Positions 37,791 to 47,880 of a stretch of DNA of 64,000 bases are shown one piece after another. The stretch's first letter is position 1; the number at the start of each line of letters is the position of its first letter. The notes beneath the pieces were generated by a model. That model made no database searches. It was not told the origin of the DNA and worked only from the letters and a program-made list of their open reading frames with translations. Both the position numbers and the translations under genes were made by a program. The stretch covers positions 51,548 through 115,547 of the forward strand of contig QCLU01000006.1 in NCBI GenBank assembly GCA_003214315.1. Reading direction: 5' to 3'. This DNA is from Prochlorococcus sp. AG-418-D13. GTDB taxonomy: Bacteria; Cyanobacteriota; Cyanobacteriia; PCC-6307; Cyanobiaceae.

Positions 37791-38443
37791 ATTTTGATAT
37801 CAAGTTTGATTTTCAAAGAAGAGATAGGCTTGGACTCATTGAGGCTATTTGGGGGCAAGATAAGAGTATCGACCAATTAGAAAGATTATGTGGAAATGTA
37901 TTAAGTAAAAATGAGGTTGTTTTCATTACTAGGATTAATAGTGAAAAGGCTTATTATCTTTTAGATTTGTATGATGATGCACGATTCCATGAAGAAGCAA
38001 ATTGCCTAACAATTGGGAAAAATTTTAATAAAATAATTACGAATAAAAAAGTTGCCATAATTTCAGGCGGCTCAAGCGATTTGGCCGTAACACTTGAAGC
38101 ACAATTAGCGCTCGAAATTTATGGAGTGAATTGTCAATCTTTTATAGATGTTGGAGTGGCGGGACTTCATCGATTGATGAGTCAGTTAGAAGAAATTAAT
38201 AAATATGATGTATTAATAGTTTGTGCTGGAATGGAAGGAGCTTTGGCAACAGTCGTGGGCGGATTGTTGGCTCAACCGATAATTGCAGTACCTGTCTCAG
38301 TAGGATACGGCGTTAGCAAGGATGGAGAAACTGCTTTAAATAGTATGTTGTCAAGCTGTTCTCCAGGTATTGCAGTTATGAATATAGATAACGGTTACGG
38401 AGCAGCAATGGCGGCTCTCCGAATTATTAAAAGTATTTCCTAA
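37787..38443 (+). CDS. CpmA/LarB-like protein with AIR-carboxylase (PurE) fold
   Basis: Protein of 218 residues with an N-terminal segment (RDRLGLIEAIWGQDKS) and a C-terminal PurE-like domain: VAIISGGSSDLAVTLEA, DVGVAGLHRLMSQLEEI, LIVCAGMEGALATVVGGLLAQPIIAVPVSVGYG. Homologues include LarB, which carboxylates nicotinate-adenine dinucleotide for the nickel-pincer cofactor, and CpmA, identified as a circadian phase modifier in Synechococcus. No larC or larE is visible nearby, so CpmA is the better context match. The start overlaps the preceding gene by 4 bases. Confidence 0.82.
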   Translation: MNFDIKFDFQRRDRLGLIEAIWGQDKSIDQLERLCGNVLSKNEVVFITRINSEKAYYLLDLYDDARFHEEANCLTIGKNFNKIITNKKVAIISGGSSDLAVTLEAQLALEIYGVNCQSFIDVGVAGLHRLMSQLEEINKYDVLIVCAGMEGALATVVGGLLAQPIIAVPVSVGYGVSKDGETALNSMLSSCSPGIAVMNIDNGYGAAMAALRIIKSIS

Positions 38444-38447
38444 ATAA

Positions 38448-38579
38448 TCACTTTTTTTCTATTTCTAATAGATTTTCTATCCATAAATTTAGTTGTTTTG
38501 ATAGCATTCCTTCTTCTCTCATTTTGATTGCTTTTATAACGACTTCTGTATTTACCCACTCTGGAAATCTTTTCGGCAT
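38448..38579 (-). CDS. Small basic hypothetical protein (43 aa)
   Basis: Short gene on the strand opposite to the CpmA-like gene and ending 4 bases from it. ATG at 38579 to TGA encodes a mixed-charge helical peptide beginning MPKRFPEWVNTEV and ending NLLEIEKK, with no membrane span. Codon choice and composition look like a protein rather than random AT-rich sequence. I do not recognise a family. Confidence 0.5.
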   Translation of the reverse strand: MPKRFPEWVNTEVVIKAIKMREEGMLSKQLNLWIENLLEIEKK

Positions 38580-38646
38580 TTATTTTTATATTCAGTATTT
38601 TTAATTTGGTACAAATTTTTATAAAAACAAGATCTAAGTAACAAAT

Positions 38647-38814
38647 TTAATCTTTTATGTTTGATTTTGTACCTAATCTAGACAGCTCAGATGAGGTATG
38701 TTCACTTTCTACATTTTTTAATCTTTCAATAAGCTCGGAGAGGTCTTTATGTGCTAACTCCCCATTTTGCTCCCATTTTAGAGACCTTGAGCTGTTATTA
38801 ATTTTTTCTTTCAT
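38647..38814 (-). CDS. Small hydrophilic hypothetical protein (55 aa)
   Basis: ATG at 38814 to TAA encodes a polar, probably helical protein: MKEKINNSSRSLKWEQNGEL, then HKDLSELIERLKNVESEH. No signal or membrane segment is present. It lies alone between the 43-residue gene and thiS on the same strand. Charged heptad-like spacing (LSELIERLKNV) suggests a short coiled coil. Unrecognised family; real-gene status rests on composition and a normal start. Confidence 0.5.
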   Translation of the reverse strand: MKEKINNSSRSLKWEQNGELAHKDLSELIERLKNVESEHTSSELSRLGTKSNIKD

Positions 38815-38926
38815 TGTTAAATTTAAGTATTAAGAATATAAAACGAAAAAAGGAGAAATTTGGTTATTGTTTCAAGCCTAAACTTAAAAAAATATGAAGA
38901 TTTTTAATACATTAAATATTTTTCTT

Positions 38927-39136
38927 TTATCCGCCACCAACTATTGAAACAATTTCTAAATTATCACCATCTTTGAGCTTCACTTTTTCCCATTTCATTG
39001 AATTTATAATTAAATTATTTAACTCCACTACAATTGTGTTTGGTTTATATCCCATATGGTGAAGAGCTGTAGATAGTAGAGCATGTTCTTGATCAATTTC
39101 TATTTTTTTTTCTTCTCCATTTACCCTAATTTTCAT
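38927..39136 (-). CDS. thiS: Sulfur carrier protein ThiS
   Basis: Ubiquitin-like sulfur carrier for thiazole synthesis; its C-terminal glycine is adenylated and thiocarboxylated. The 69 residues form the beta-grasp pattern (MKIRVNGEEKKI, HHMGYKPNTIVVELNNLII, KLKDGDNLEIVSIVGGG) and end in glycines as required. The start ATG overlaps the 3' end of thiE by 11 bases, so the two are probably coupled. Confidence 0.93.
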   Translation of the reverse strand: MKIRVNGEEKKIEIDQEHALLSTALHHMGYKPNTIVVELNNLIINSMKWEKVKLKDGDNLEIVSIVGGG

Positions 39137-40181
39137 GAGACAACATTTTTAGAATCATCATAGCGTCTTCTTTAGGATCTTCAGAATTCATTAATTCCGA
39201 AACTAAGGCAACTTTTTTAAACCCATTTCTTTTTAAATATGAAATATTATTTGACTTGATTCCTCCAATAGCAAACCAAGGAATATTTAAGTCCTTTGTT
39301 AATGCTTTGATATTTTCAATACCTAAAGGTATTTTATTCTTTTTTGTTGTAGTTTCAAAAACTGGCCCTATTCCTATGTAATCACAACCTTCCTTAAGAG
39401 CATTTGAAATATCAATTGCATTATTTGCACTTATACCGACAATTTTTGAATATCCTAATAGTTTTCTTGCGGTTTTTAAATCTAAATCGTCTTGACCAAG
39501 ATGAATCCCATCAGCGTTAGATGCCAGAGCTATATCAAGTCTATCGTTAACGATAAACAAAGAATTATATCTTTTACATAGATTTTTAATCTGAATTGCT
39601 TCTTGAAGATGATCTTGATCAGTTCCCGTTTTAAATCTATATTGAATAATTCTTACTCCAGCAATTAAAATCTCTTCTATTATTTCTAGTAAATTGTCTT
39701 TTTGATCTGTTATTACATATAAGTCATTTTCTTTTAATATTTCCTCTGACTTCTTAAACTTGCTATAACTCATTAAGTCAATTTCAATAGTATAAATTTC
39801 ATATCTAATTTCAGAAGCGATTTTTGAAAGTTCATGATTCTGCAACCTTGAGAATTCTTCTATGACTCGTAATGCTTCTTGCACTCTGGCTGAATTAGAA
39901 CTTATAATTTGCTCAGAAGTTTTTCTGTTGAATTGCTCTTGATGAGTCAATCCTTTACATTTGTCCTCAATGTGATTTCTAGATTGTTTATAAACTTCTA
40001 AATGATTTTTTCCTAAAATTTGTCTAAAGTTTTTAATCTTTTCAACATATTTTTCTTTGCCTAGGCCAAATCTAGCCCAATCCTCTAATACTCTTAGTCC
40101 TTCTCTGGCTCTATCTAAATTAGCGTCAATAATTTGATAAATTCTTAAATCTTCAGCGTCTTTAGGATTGGAATTCAGCAT
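39126..40181 (-). CDS. thiE: Thiamine-phosphate synthase with cyanobacterial N-terminal domain
   Basis: Joins the HMP and thiazole phosphates to thiamine phosphate. The C-terminal ~210 residues are the ThiE barrel (LYVITDQKDN, RIIQYRFKTG, FIVNDRLDIALASNADGIHLGQDDLDL, DYIGIGPVFETTTKK, WFAIGGI). The first ~135 residues are an extra helical domain (RIYQIIDANLDRAREGLRVLEDWARF), which is characteristic of cyanobacterial ThiE and has no assigned activity. At 351 residues the length fits that form. It is followed by thiS and preceded 7 bases away by ribF. Confidence 0.93.
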   Translation of the reverse strand: MLNSNPKDAEDLRIYQIIDANLDRAREGLRVLEDWARFGLGKEKYVEKIKNFRQILGKNHLEVYKQSRNHIEDKCKGLTHQEQFNRKTSEQIISSNSARVQEALRVIEEFSRLQNHELSKIASEIRYEIYTIEIDLMSYSKFKKSEEILKENDLYVITDQKDNLLEIIEEILIAGVRIIQYRFKTGTDQDHLQEAIQIKNLCKRYNSLFIVNDRLDIALASNADGIHLGQDDLDLKTARKLLGYSKIVGISANNAIDISNALKEGCDYIGIGPVFETTTKKNKIPLGIENIKALTKDLNIPWFAIGGIKSNNISYLKRNGFKKVALVSELMNSEDPKEDAMMILKMLSHEN

Positions 40182-40188
40182 TTGTAAT

Positions 40189-41112
40189 TTATTTTTTGTA
40201 GTTTTTAAAAATTTTCAGAGCATTATCTCTATCTTTTTTAATTTGATTAGAAAGTTGATCTATATTTTTGAACTTGATTTGAGATCTAAGTTTTTCAACT
40301 GGTTCAACAGATAGATTTAAACCATATAGATCGATATCTTTATTTATTAAATGAACTTCAACTGCAGAAGGCAATAAAGGATTTATCGTTGGTTGAGAGC
40401 CAAGATTCATAACAGATTCAATTTTTTTGTTGGAATTTTCTACGGTTGTCCAAGATGCGTAAACTCCTTCTCCAGGTAAAAATTTTCTGCCATCTATTTC
40501 AAGATTTGCGGTAGGCCATCCTATACTTTTTCCAATTCCTTTACCTTTAACAACTTTTCCATTAAAACTATAAGGCCTATTAAGAATTTTGAAAGCATTT
40601 TTCAGATCACTTTTCTCTAATAGATCTCTTATTCTGCTGCTGCTGATTCTACCTTCCTTGTCTTCTAAAATTGGAATAATTTTTAGTTTAATATCCGTAT
40701 CCTTAATCATATTTTTTATTGTATTTATATCTCCACTTCTTCTGAAACCAAATTTAAAATTAGCACCTACAGAAATGTTTTTTGCTTGTAATTGATTTAT
40801 CAAAATATCTCTTACGAATCTTTCTGCACTTAATTTAGATAGTTCCTTATCAAAAGGAATCAGAACTAATTGTTCAATCCCAAGATCTTCAAGAATATTT
40901 AGTTTTTCATAAGGGAGATCAAGTCTAAGACGTGTCTCTTTGTATAGAACTTCTCTGGGATGAGGCCAGAAGCTCGCAATTGTTGGGGTATATTGATTTT
41001 CTTCAACTACACTTTTAATTAATTTTCTGTGGCCAGCATGTAGGCCATCAAAACTTCCAATAGCTATTGAAGTAGGATTCTTAACTTCAGATGGCGATAT
41101 TAAAGAGATCAA
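40189..41112 (-). CDS. ribF: Bifunctional riboflavin kinase / FAD synthetase
   Basis: Makes FMN and then FAD. Residues about 10-180 are the nucleotidyltransferase-like FAD synthetase (SFDGLHAGHRKLI, ISSSRIRDLL). Residues about 185-307 are the riboflavin kinase domain (GKGIGKSIGWPTANLEI, GVYASWTTV, EVHLINKDIDLYG). The length of 307 residues is standard. No FMN riboswitch is seen upstream. The gene heads a likely ribF-thiE-thiS run. Confidence 0.94.
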   Translation of the reverse strand: MISLISPSEVKNPTSIAIGSFDGLHAGHRKLIKSVVEENQYTPTIASFWPHPREVLYKETRLRLDLPYEKLNILEDLGIEQLVLIPFDKELSKLSAERFVRDILINQLQAKNISVGANFKFGFRRSGDINTIKNMIKDTDIKLKIIPILEDKEGRISSSRIRDLLEKSDLKNAFKILNRPYSFNGKVVKGKGIGKSIGWPTANLEIDGRKFLPGEGVYASWTTVENSNKKIESVMNLGSQPTINPLLPSAVEVHLINKDIDLYGLNLSVEPVEKLRSQIKFKNIDQLSNQIKKDRDNALKIFKNYKK

Positions 41113-41180
41113 AAGATTACGTGCAATTTTATGATTTTGATGGCAAATTTGAATAGATTATAGTTTATTCAATCAAATGA

Positions 41181-41714
41181 ATGTCTGACAAAATTGATTT
41201 TCAGTCCCTTTCATTTGGAATGCGGCGCATTGGATGGATACGCTTTTGGGTTCAGTCCATTTTAGGTGTTGTTGTTGCAGCTGTTTTGCTTTTTTCAAAT
41301 GTTGTAAATAATAGCGAAGGGCAGCTTGGCTTAGCACCTGGTTTATCACTCACAACAATATCTTTGATTTTACTACTTTTTAGTCTTTGGCAAGGTTGGT
41401 TAATAGTTAGAACGGGAAGAGCAATTGCGAGCAACGCAAGACCCTCAAGAGGACAAACCAGTAAATTGATAAAAAGAGGACTAATAGTTGATTTATTAGG
41501 AATTTTATTTGGATTAATTGGATATCAAGCTCTTATGGGTGCCTTATTTATACAAGCATCTTCTCAAACAACTGGACAATTGATAACAGCGACATCTGAT
41601 ATCCCAATTACTGGACTTGAAATATTATCAGTTCTCAGTAACACACAAGTTATTGCTGCTCATTTTTTTGGACTTTGCTTTTCCTTATGGCTTTTAAGAA
41701 GGATTTACAAATGA
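41181..41714 (+). CDS. DUF3611-like four-helix membrane protein
   Basis: 177-residue integral membrane protein with four predicted spans (about 20-42, 55-75, 105-130, 150-172), beginning [20 protein letters not shown] and containing [17 protein letters not shown] in a hydrophilic loop. This matches my recollection of DUF3611, the cyanobacterial family related to the plastid inner-envelope protein TIC21/PIC1, which has been linked to protein import or iron transport. Function in cyanobacteria is unsettled. Its 3' end overlaps surE by 21 bases. Confidence 0.72.
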   Translation: MSDKIDFQSLSFGMRRIGWIRFWVQSILGVVVAAVLLFSNVVNNSEGQLGLAPGLSLTTISLILLLFSLWQGWLIVRTGRAIASNARPSRGQTSKLIKRGLIVDLLGILFGLIGYQALMGALFIQASSQTTGQLITATSDIPITGLEILSVLSNTQVIAAHFFGLCFSLWLLRRIYK

Positions 41715-42503
41715 ATTATTAATTTTAGGTAAGTCTTCTAAATCACCCCTCCAAAATAAATCTGGTTCAACGGGTGTAAGAGATATTTTATTTTCTTGTA
41801 TTTGTGATACGTCACTTGGCCATTTCTTTGGACCATAACCTTTTGATTTAAGATCTAAAACTACCTCTCCTGCAAGCCAATAATAATCATCACCCCTCGG
41901 GTCTTCTCTTTTTGAAAATTGATTTTTATATTTTCTTATTGATAATCTTGTCCAGGATAATTCTTTTATTTTATTTTTCTCACAAGGGGGTATATTCAAG
42001 TTTAATAGAAGTGAGGCAGGCCAACCATCGTTAATTGCTTGTTCGGCAACATTCATTGCAATTTCTCCAGCAAATTCAAAATTCTTCCATTTAAAACTAG
42101 CAACACTTATTGCCATGGAGGGAACATTTTCAAAAGTGCCTTCCATAGCTGCAGCTACTGTGCCTGAACAAAAAATATCTGTCCCTAAATTGGGCCCGTG
42201 ATTTATTCCAGATAGTACAAGATCAGGTTTTTGATCCAAGAGTTCAGATAGTGCTAATTTAACGCAATCAGCAGGTGTGCCAGAACATCCCCAAGCTTCA
42301 ATTCCTTTACCAAATAATTCGTCAGCTTTTTCTACTCTTAATGGAGATTGTAAAGTAAGACCATGACCAGTAGCTGATCTTTCTTGATCAGGGCATACTA
42401 CTTTTACTTTATGTCCTCTTTTTTGTGCTGATTTTGCTAGAGCTCTTATCCCCGCTGCAAAAACACCATCATCATTGCTAATTAATATATTTAACGGTTT
42501 CAT
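41694..42503 (-). CDS. surE: 5'/3'-nucleotidase SurE
   Basis: Divalent-metal-dependent survival-protein nucleotidase or phosphatase. The 269-residue protein starts with [18 protein letters not shown], the two-Asp metal site, and has [41 protein letters not shown] and [13 protein letters not shown]. All active-site blocks are present. It is convergent with the DUF3611 gene and divergent from pheS. Confidence 0.94.
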   Translation of the reverse strand: MKPLNILISNDDGVFAAGIRALAKSAQKRGHKVKVVCPDQERSATGHGLTLQSPLRVEKADELFGKGIEAWGCSGTPADCVKLALSELLDQKPDLVLSGINHGPNLGTDIFCSGTVAAAMEGTFENVPSMAISVASFKWKNFEFAGEIAMNVAEQAINDGWPASLLLNLNIPPCEKNKIKELSWTRLSIRKYKNQFSKREDPRGDDYYWLAGEVVLDLKSKGYGPKKWPSDVSQIQENKISLTPVEPDLFWRGDLEDLPKINNSFVNPS

Positions 42504-42571
42504 TAATCAATACATTTTATTTATGGACGATATTTAAGTAAGATAAAGTAATACTTATTTTTACTATATCA

Positions 42572-43579
42572 GTGAGTCAAATTGAATCATTAAGTCAAAT
42601 TGAGGAAAAACTAAATGATCTTTCTCTAAGAGCAAAAAATAACATAGATAATTCTAATACTCATGAAGAACTGGATCAATTGAGAGTTTCCTTATTAGGA
42701 AAAAAAGGGGATTTGTCAATTATCTTGAAAACAATGGGTCAATTATCTGCTACTGATAGACCAATTGTTGGCCAGCAGGCAAATTTAATAAAGATAAATT
42801 TGCAAGAATTAATAACTGAAAGAAAAAATCAACTTGATTGCGAAGCCTTAGATAAAAAGATTAAAAAAGAAAAAATTGATGTAACATTACCTTCAATTGG
42901 AACACCTCCTGGAAATAAACATCCTTTAATTTCTACTCAAGACGAAATAATAGATATTTTTTGTGGTTTAGGATACTCAGTTGAAAGTGGCCCGGAAATA
43001 GAAACTGATTTTTATAATTTTGAGTCTCTCAATATACCTAAAAATCATCCTGCAAGAGATATGCAGGATACTTTCTACTTAGATGAAAATCGACTTTTGA
43101 GGACCCATACTTCTCCTGTTCAGATAAGGTACTTAGAGGAAAATCCTCCTCCAGTAAGAATTATTGCCCCGGGAAGAGTTTATAGGAGAGATGCTGTAGA
43201 TGCTACTCATTCCCCTATATTTAATCAGGTTGAGGTTTTATGTATCGATCAAGATATCAACTTTAGTCATTTAAGAGGAACAGTTCTTACATTTTTAAAA
43301 ACATTTTTTGGAGATATTCCTGTAAGATTTAGAGCTAGTTATTTCCCATTTACCGAACCTTCGGCAGAAGTAGATGTTCAATGGAAAGGTAAATGGTTAG
43401 AAGTAATGGGATGTGGAATGGTAGATCCGCAGGTCTTAGGGAAATTAGGAATAGATTCTGAGAAATGGACTGGATTCGCAGCTGGATTGGGAGTTGAAAG
43501 ATTTTGTATGGTAAGACATCAGATTGACGACATCAGAAAATTTTATACAAATGATCTTAGATTCTTAGAACAGTTCTAA
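42572..43579 (+). CDS. pheS: Phenylalanyl-tRNA synthetase alpha subunit
   Basis: Class II aminoacyl-tRNA synthetase subunit. The 335-residue protein has the N-terminal coiled coil (about residues 1-85), then the catalytic core with [10 protein letters not shown], motif 2 around [30 protein letters not shown] and motif 3 ([14 protein letters not shown]). The start is GTG at 42572. pheT is not adjacent, as is common in cyanobacteria. Confidence 0.95.
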   Translation: MSQIESLSQIEEKLNDLSLRAKNNIDNSNTHEELDQLRVSLLGKKGDLSIILKTMGQLSATDRPIVGQQANLIKINLQELITERKNQLDCEALDKKIKKEKIDVTLPSIGTPPGNKHPLISTQDEIIDIFCGLGYSVESGPEIETDFYNFESLNIPKNHPARDMQDTFYLDENRLLRTHTSPVQIRYLEENPPPVRIIAPGRVYRRDAVDATHSPIFNQVEVLCIDQDINFSHLRGTVLTFLKTFFGDIPVRFRASYFPFTEPSAEVDVQWKGKWLEVMGCGMVDPQVLGKLGIDSEKWTGFAAGLGVERFCMVRHQIDDIRKFYTNDLRFLEQF

Positions 43580-43650
43580 ATAAAATTGAAATTTTAAATT
43601 AGGATTGTCTAGCAAATTAGTTTAATATAGTCATAGTTTTAGTTTTTTGA

Positions 43651-44559
43651 TTGGTACGTAAAGCAGGGCTAATCGTTAATGATGGGAAAGAGCTTGCTGT
43701 TCAAACTGCAAGTTCTGTTCAGAAAAAATTGGAAAAATCCAATTTTGAAGTCGTAAGGGTGAGTAGCTCTGGCGGAATGGTTGGATTTGCAAATCCTGAT
43801 CAACATGTTCGTCCTTTGGGATATACGAACTGTGTTCCCGAGGGGTTTGACACGGCAATGGAATTTGCAATTGTTCTTGGCGGAGATGGAACCGTACTAT
43901 CTGCAGCAAGGCAAACAGCACCTGCTAAAATTCCAATCCTTACAATAAATACTGGTCATTTAGGTTTTCTTGCGGAAGCTTATTTATCAAATCTTGATGA
44001 AGCAATAGATAAAATTATTTCAGGTAAATGGGATATTGAAGAAAGAACGTGCTTTATTATTAGCGTAATGAGGAATGATCAGAGGAGATGGGAGTCTCTC
44101 TGTCTTAATGAAATGGCTCTTCATAGAGAACCTCTGACAAGCATGTGTCATTTTGAGATTTCTATAGGGCGACATGCGCCTGTGGATATCTCAGCTGATG
44201 GAGTAATTTTATCTACTCCAACGGGTTCTACTGCATATTCGTTGAGTGCTGGAGGACCTGTTATTACACCTGATTGCCCAGTCGTGCAATTAACTCCAAT
44301 TGCTCCACATTCATTGGCGTCTAGGGCATTGGTTTTTAATGATTCAGAGCCAGTAACTGTTTTCCCCGCAACTCCTGAAAGATTGGTAATGGTTGTTGAC
44401 GGAAATGCTGGTTGTTATGTTTGGCCTGAAGATAGAGTTTTAATAAGAAAAAGTAAACACTCAGTAAAGTTTATTAGACTTGAAGATCATGAATTTTTCC
44501 AAGTTTTAAGAAATAAACTAGGTTGGGGTTTGCCCCATGTGGCAAAACCTAACAAATAA
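43651..44559 (+). CDS. nadK: NAD kinase
   Basis: Phosphorylates NAD to NADP. The 302-residue protein contains the kinase motif [54 protein letters not shown] and the C-terminal [10 protein letters not shown]. The start appears to be TTG at 43651 (reads as VRKAGLIV after the initiator); no ATG lies nearby. It is followed tail to tail by cobL with 7 bases between. Confidence 0.95.
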   Translation: MVRKAGLIVNDGKELAVQTASSVQKKLEKSNFEVVRVSSSGGMVGFANPDQHVRPLGYTNCVPEGFDTAMEFAIVLGGDGTVLSAARQTAPAKIPILTINTGHLGFLAEAYLSNLDEAIDKIISGKWDIEERTCFIISVMRNDQRRWESLCLNEMALHREPLTSMCHFEISIGRHAPVDISADGVILSTPTGSTAYSLSAGGPVITPDCPVVQLTPIAPHSLASRALVFNDSEPVTVFPATPERLVMVVDGNAGCYVWPEDRVLIRKSKHSVKFIRLEDHEFFQVLRNKLGWGLPHVAKPNK

Positions 44560-44566
44560 CAATTAT

Positions 44567-45850
44567 TTAAATATATTTTTTCCCTTTTAATAAAAATACA
44601 GGATTATTTGGTTCTAATCTAATTCCCTCAGCGATACTTAAGCTTTTATAGGTCTGAATTAAATTTAAATTTGTTTTGAAATTCCTATTTTCTAATTTCT
44701 CTTTCAATTCTTTAATAATTTGAATGTCAATTATTGGGATAACCATAATATCTCCAATACTCATATCCTGAGACAGGGTATTAATAATTTGAAGTTTAGT
44801 CTTTTTATCACATCCTCCAATGACTAATCTATTAGGTTTTTCAAAAGAACTTAAATTCCCCTTGTTCAAGGTATTATTTATGTCTTCCTCAAAAATAAAC
44901 TTTGGTTTAACGCCAAGTCTTTTCGAGTTTTCTAGTATTAACGATTTTGAGCCAATCCTTTTATCGATACAAAATAAATCTAAATTAGGCCTTAATTTTA
45001 ATGCTTCTAAACCTATTGATCCACAACCTGCTCCTATATCCCACATGACACCATTTTTAGGGAGCTCTAAATCAGCTAATATTTGAACGCGAACCTCCCT
45101 TTTAGTTAATAAATTTGGTCTATCATCAAAAGTTTTAAAAATATGGTCACTGATTCCGAAAAGAGGAGGATTATTATTTGAGTAATTTTTATTTGTTTTT
45201 GTAAGAACAACAATGTTCAAACTTGATATATCAGAGGGCAATGACTCTTTAAGATTTAATTTTCTTATATTTTCATTGTCAAATCCTATCTCTTCACAGA
45301 GCCAAAAATTATAGTAGTCAATCAGATTAAGTTCTGATAAGTTTTTTTTGATTATTTCTAAACTTTTGTTTTTTGCATCTGTAATAATAGCCAAACTTGA
45401 AGGCTTAGTTTTAAGAGCCTCAACTAACTTAGTTGAGTCTCTTCCATGAATGCTTACATTGATAGTATCTTGCCAAGGGATCTTTAATTTACTAAATGCC
45501 AACTGAATACTTGTATTTGAAGGATAGAAACTTAGCTCATCTTTTGTAAAATTTTCTAGAAGTATCCTCCCAATTCCAAACCAAAGTGGATCGCCTCTCG
45601 AAATTAAAATAACATCAGTTTTTTGAGATCTAAGCCACTCAATAAGTTCGTTATTACTTTGGCTAGAAAAATATAATTTATTTTGTCCAAAATCATTTTT
45701 GCTCCATGATTTAATTTTTTTGAAGTATGTATTAGGGACTGCAATATTTCTTGTATTTATAAATAGATCTTGTAATTTGGGAGGTAAATCTTCAAATATA
45801 TATGAATTAATACCTATTACATGAATTTTTTTATTAACTGCGGTCATCAA
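44567..45850 (-). CDS. cobL: Precorrin-6Y C5,15-methyltransferase (CbiE/CbiT fusion)
   Basis: Cobalamin (pseudocobalamin in marine picocyanobacteria) synthesis. The 427 residues combine a CbiE-like tetrapyrrole methylase (about 1-210, with LISRGDPLWFGIGR) and a CbiT-like SAM methyltransferase and decarboxylase (about 225-427, with TKREVRVQILADLEL and DIGAGCGSIGLEAL). The order fits CobL. The gene is isolated, without other cob genes around it. No cobalamin riboswitch is evident upstream. Confidence 0.9.
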   Translation of the reverse strand: MMTAVNKKIHVIGINSYIFEDLPPKLQDLFINTRNIAVPNTYFKKIKSWSKNDFGQNKLYFSSQSNNELIEWLRSQKTDVILISRGDPLWFGIGRILLENFTKDELSFYPSNTSIQLAFSKLKIPWQDTINVSIHGRDSTKLVEALKTKPSSLAIITDAKNKSLEIIKKNLSELNLIDYYNFWLCEEIGFDNENIRKLNLKESLPSDISSLNIVVLTKTNKNYSNNNPPLFGISDHIFKTFDDRPNLLTKREVRVQILADLELPKNGVMWDIGAGCGSIGLEALKLRPNLDLFCIDKRIGSKSLILENSKRLGVKPKFIFEEDINNTLNKGNLSSFEKPNRLVIGGCDKKTKLQIINTLSQDMSIGDIMVIPIIDIQIIKELKEKLENRNFKTNLNLIQTYKSLSIAEGIRLEPNNPVFLLKGKKYI

Positions 45851-45930
45851 TATTTATTGAAAAGGAACTAAAATGTTTGAATGTTTTATTAAATTATCTT
45901 ATTATTGTTCGAGTTATAATAGTAAATTAA

Positions 45931-46182
45931 TTGTCTGAAAGGAGAAAGAGATTACATGATTTATTGTTAACTCTAATAAATAAAGATAATGAATTTGAGT
46001 TTATTGAAGAAGATTCTAGCGATTTAACATCTAGCTATTCTGAAAAAGACACTTTAAATTTATCTCGAGTTATAGAAAAAAATCGTAAAATAATCAAAAG
46101 GTACCAAGCTATCGTAAGAACAGCTGTAACTCTAGATGCCCTGATGGATTCTGAAAATGAAGAAAATTACAAAATCAAATAA
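45931..46182 (+). CDS. Small conserved hypothetical protein (83 aa)
   Basis: Unrecognised small soluble protein. It starts with TTG (SERRKRLHDLLLTLINKD), has an acidic middle, and ends with a helical basic segment (NRKIIKRYQAIVRTAVTLDALMDSENEE). Its 3' end overlaps the following DUF3122-like gene by 26 bases, which supports a linked transcript. No membrane segment or known motif is present. Real status is moderately supported by composition and by the overlap. Confidence 0.55.
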   Translation: MSERRKRLHDLLLTLINKDNEFEFIEEDSSDLTSSYSEKDTLNLSRVIEKNRKIIKRYQAIVRTAVTLDALMDSENEENYKIK

Positions 46183-46657
46183 TAATATTTTTTTAAAAGG
46201 AATATTACCTTTACTTTTACTACTATCCTTTATTTTAAATCCAATAAAAGTATACTCAGAAGTTGCAGAAACGGAAATAAATGGGGAATTAATCAATGCT
46301 AGTAGTGAGTTTTTAAGGGACTTGGACTTTGAAACTTGGCAATTAGTAGCTTATAAATCACCTCTTTTTGCAGATAAATTGATCTTGAGAGTAATAGGAT
46401 ATCCAGGGAATCTTAGGATTGATCATCCTACAGACTTGAGGGTCGAATCAGGCAGAAAACAGTGGCTTTTAGATGATAAAACATTACTTAATGTGGAATT
46501 GGCTAATGATGGAAGACAAGCTGCTGCAGAATTTGATCTTGATGAATTAATCAAAAATTTAGATAAAAATAGACCATTAAGATTATCTTTGTTAGGAGTT
46601 TTTTCTGAGTTACCTGTTCCTCCCTTTGTTGTTAAAGAGTGGAGATCACTGAGTTGA
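46157..46657 (+). CDS. DUF3122-like exported protein
   Basis: 166-residue protein with a signal peptide (about residues 13-34, LKGILPLLLLLSFILNPIKVYS) and a mature beta-rich domain: LRDLDFETWQLVAYKSPLFADKLILRVIGYPG, DDKTLLNVELANDG, and LRLSLLGVFSELPVPPFVVKEW at the end. This matches my recollection of DUF3122, a cyanobacterial family of unknown function, with exported (periplasmic or lumenal) location. It overlaps the preceding gene and is followed 16 bases later by ribD. Confidence 0.7.
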   Translation: MKKITKSNNNIFLKGILPLLLLLSFILNPIKVYSEVAETEINGELINASSEFLRDLDFETWQLVAYKSPLFADKLILRVIGYPGNLRIDHPTDLRVESGRKQWLLDDKTLLNVELANDGRQAAAEFDLDELIKNLDKNRPLRLSLLGVFSELPVPPFVVKEWRSLS

Positions 46658-46673
46658 TTAGTAAATAGACGAT

Positions 46674-47768
46674 ATGTCTGAAAAAAATGTAAGCCACACA
46701 AAATGGATGAAAAGAGCAATTTTTTTGGCTTCGTTAGGCAAAAATTCTACAAGTCCTAACCCTAGGGTGGGAGCAGTAATACTTGATAAAAATGGAAACC
46801 TTATTTCAGAAGGATTTCATTTTAAAGCAGGGATGCCCCATGCCGAGGCGATGGCTTTTAATAATTTAAAAAAGGATGCCAAAGGAGGATCAATGTATGT
46901 AAATCTTGAACCTTGCTGCCACCAAGGTAAAACACCTCCATGTGTTGATAAGATAATATCCTCTGGAATAAGAAAGGTATATATATCTATTCAAGATCCT
47001 GATAAAAGAGTCTCAGGTAAAGGTATTAAGTTGCTAAAAGAAGCAGGAATAAAAGTGCACTTAGGATTATGTGAAAGAGAATCTTTGGAATTAAATAAAG
47101 CTTTCATTCATAGGAATATTACTAAAAAGGCATTTGGTATTCTTAAATGGGCCATGAGTATTGATGGCAGGGTAGGTTTAAAAAATGGCAAAAGTAAGTG
47201 GATTACTAGTGAAGAATCAAGGTCATTGGTTCACTCTTTTAGGGCAGAATTTGATGCAATAATTATTGGTGGGAACACATTAAGAAAAGATAATCCACTT
47301 TTGACTACTAGAGGTTTTAAAAAACCTGAGCCATTGCGAGTTGTTTTTACAAAGAGTTTAGATCTTCCTTCAAAATCTAATCTTTGGGATTGCAATAAGG
47401 CAAAGACTTTAGTTATTTATGATTCTTCTACGGCAAACGAAACCTACCTCAAAAGGATTCCGAAATGTGTGGAGGTTGAAAAGGCACCATCAGATAATCC
47501 TGAGTTGATTTCAAAAATACTTGCTAAAAGAGGATATAATAAAATTCTGTGGGAATGTGGCCCTAGATTGGCTACGGAAGCTATTAAATATAATTGCATT
47601 CAGGAAATCATTACTTTTATTGCTCCAAAAATTTTAGGAGGAGAAAATAATATGAATCCTTTAGGAAATTTTGAATTTAAAGAAATGCATCAAGTTATTA
47701 AATTAAGTGATTCTCAGTTTAGTTTGATTGGGAATGATATATGCATTAGGAATTCATTTAAAAATTAA
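46674..47768 (+). CDS. ribD: Riboflavin biosynthesis protein RibD (deaminase/reductase)
   Basis: Converts diaminohydroxyphosphoribosylaminopyrimidine in two steps of riboflavin synthesis. The N-terminal deaminase has the zinc site GMPHAEAMA and LEPCCHQGKTPPC. The C-terminal reductase (from about residue 150) has LKWAMSIDGRVGL, IIGGNTLRKDNPLLTTR and CGPRLATEAI. The product is 364 residues long, the standard fused form. It is followed by ftsH after a 112-base gap. Confidence 0.94.
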   Translation: MSEKNVSHTKWMKRAIFLASLGKNSTSPNPRVGAVILDKNGNLISEGFHFKAGMPHAEAMAFNNLKKDAKGGSMYVNLEPCCHQGKTPPCVDKIISSGIRKVYISIQDPDKRVSGKGIKLLKEAGIKVHLGLCERESLELNKAFIHRNITKKAFGILKWAMSIDGRVGLKNGKSKWITSEESRSLVHSFRAEFDAIIIGGNTLRKDNPLLTTRGFKKPEPLRVVFTKSLDLPSKSNLWDCNKAKTLVIYDSSTANETYLKRIPKCVEVEKAPSDNPELISKILAKRGYNKILWECGPRLATEAIKYNCIQEIITFIAPKILGGENNMNPLGNFEFKEMHQVIKLSDSQFSLIGNDICIRNSFKN

Positions 47769-47880
47769 TTTTTTACTAATTTCTATGGGTCAAATTACCG
47801 TACGGTTCTTACCCAAAAAAAATAATACAAATACGGAAACTCTTCGTTTAGTTTATAATAAACCAAAATTGAACACAATT

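Noticed and set aside
47728..47880. 51-codon N-terminal extension of the ftsH frame, including an ATG at 47785
   Set aside because: It overlaps the end of ribD and does not resemble FtsH. The ATG at 47881 precedes the expected first membrane helix, although a genuine short extension cannot be fully excluded.
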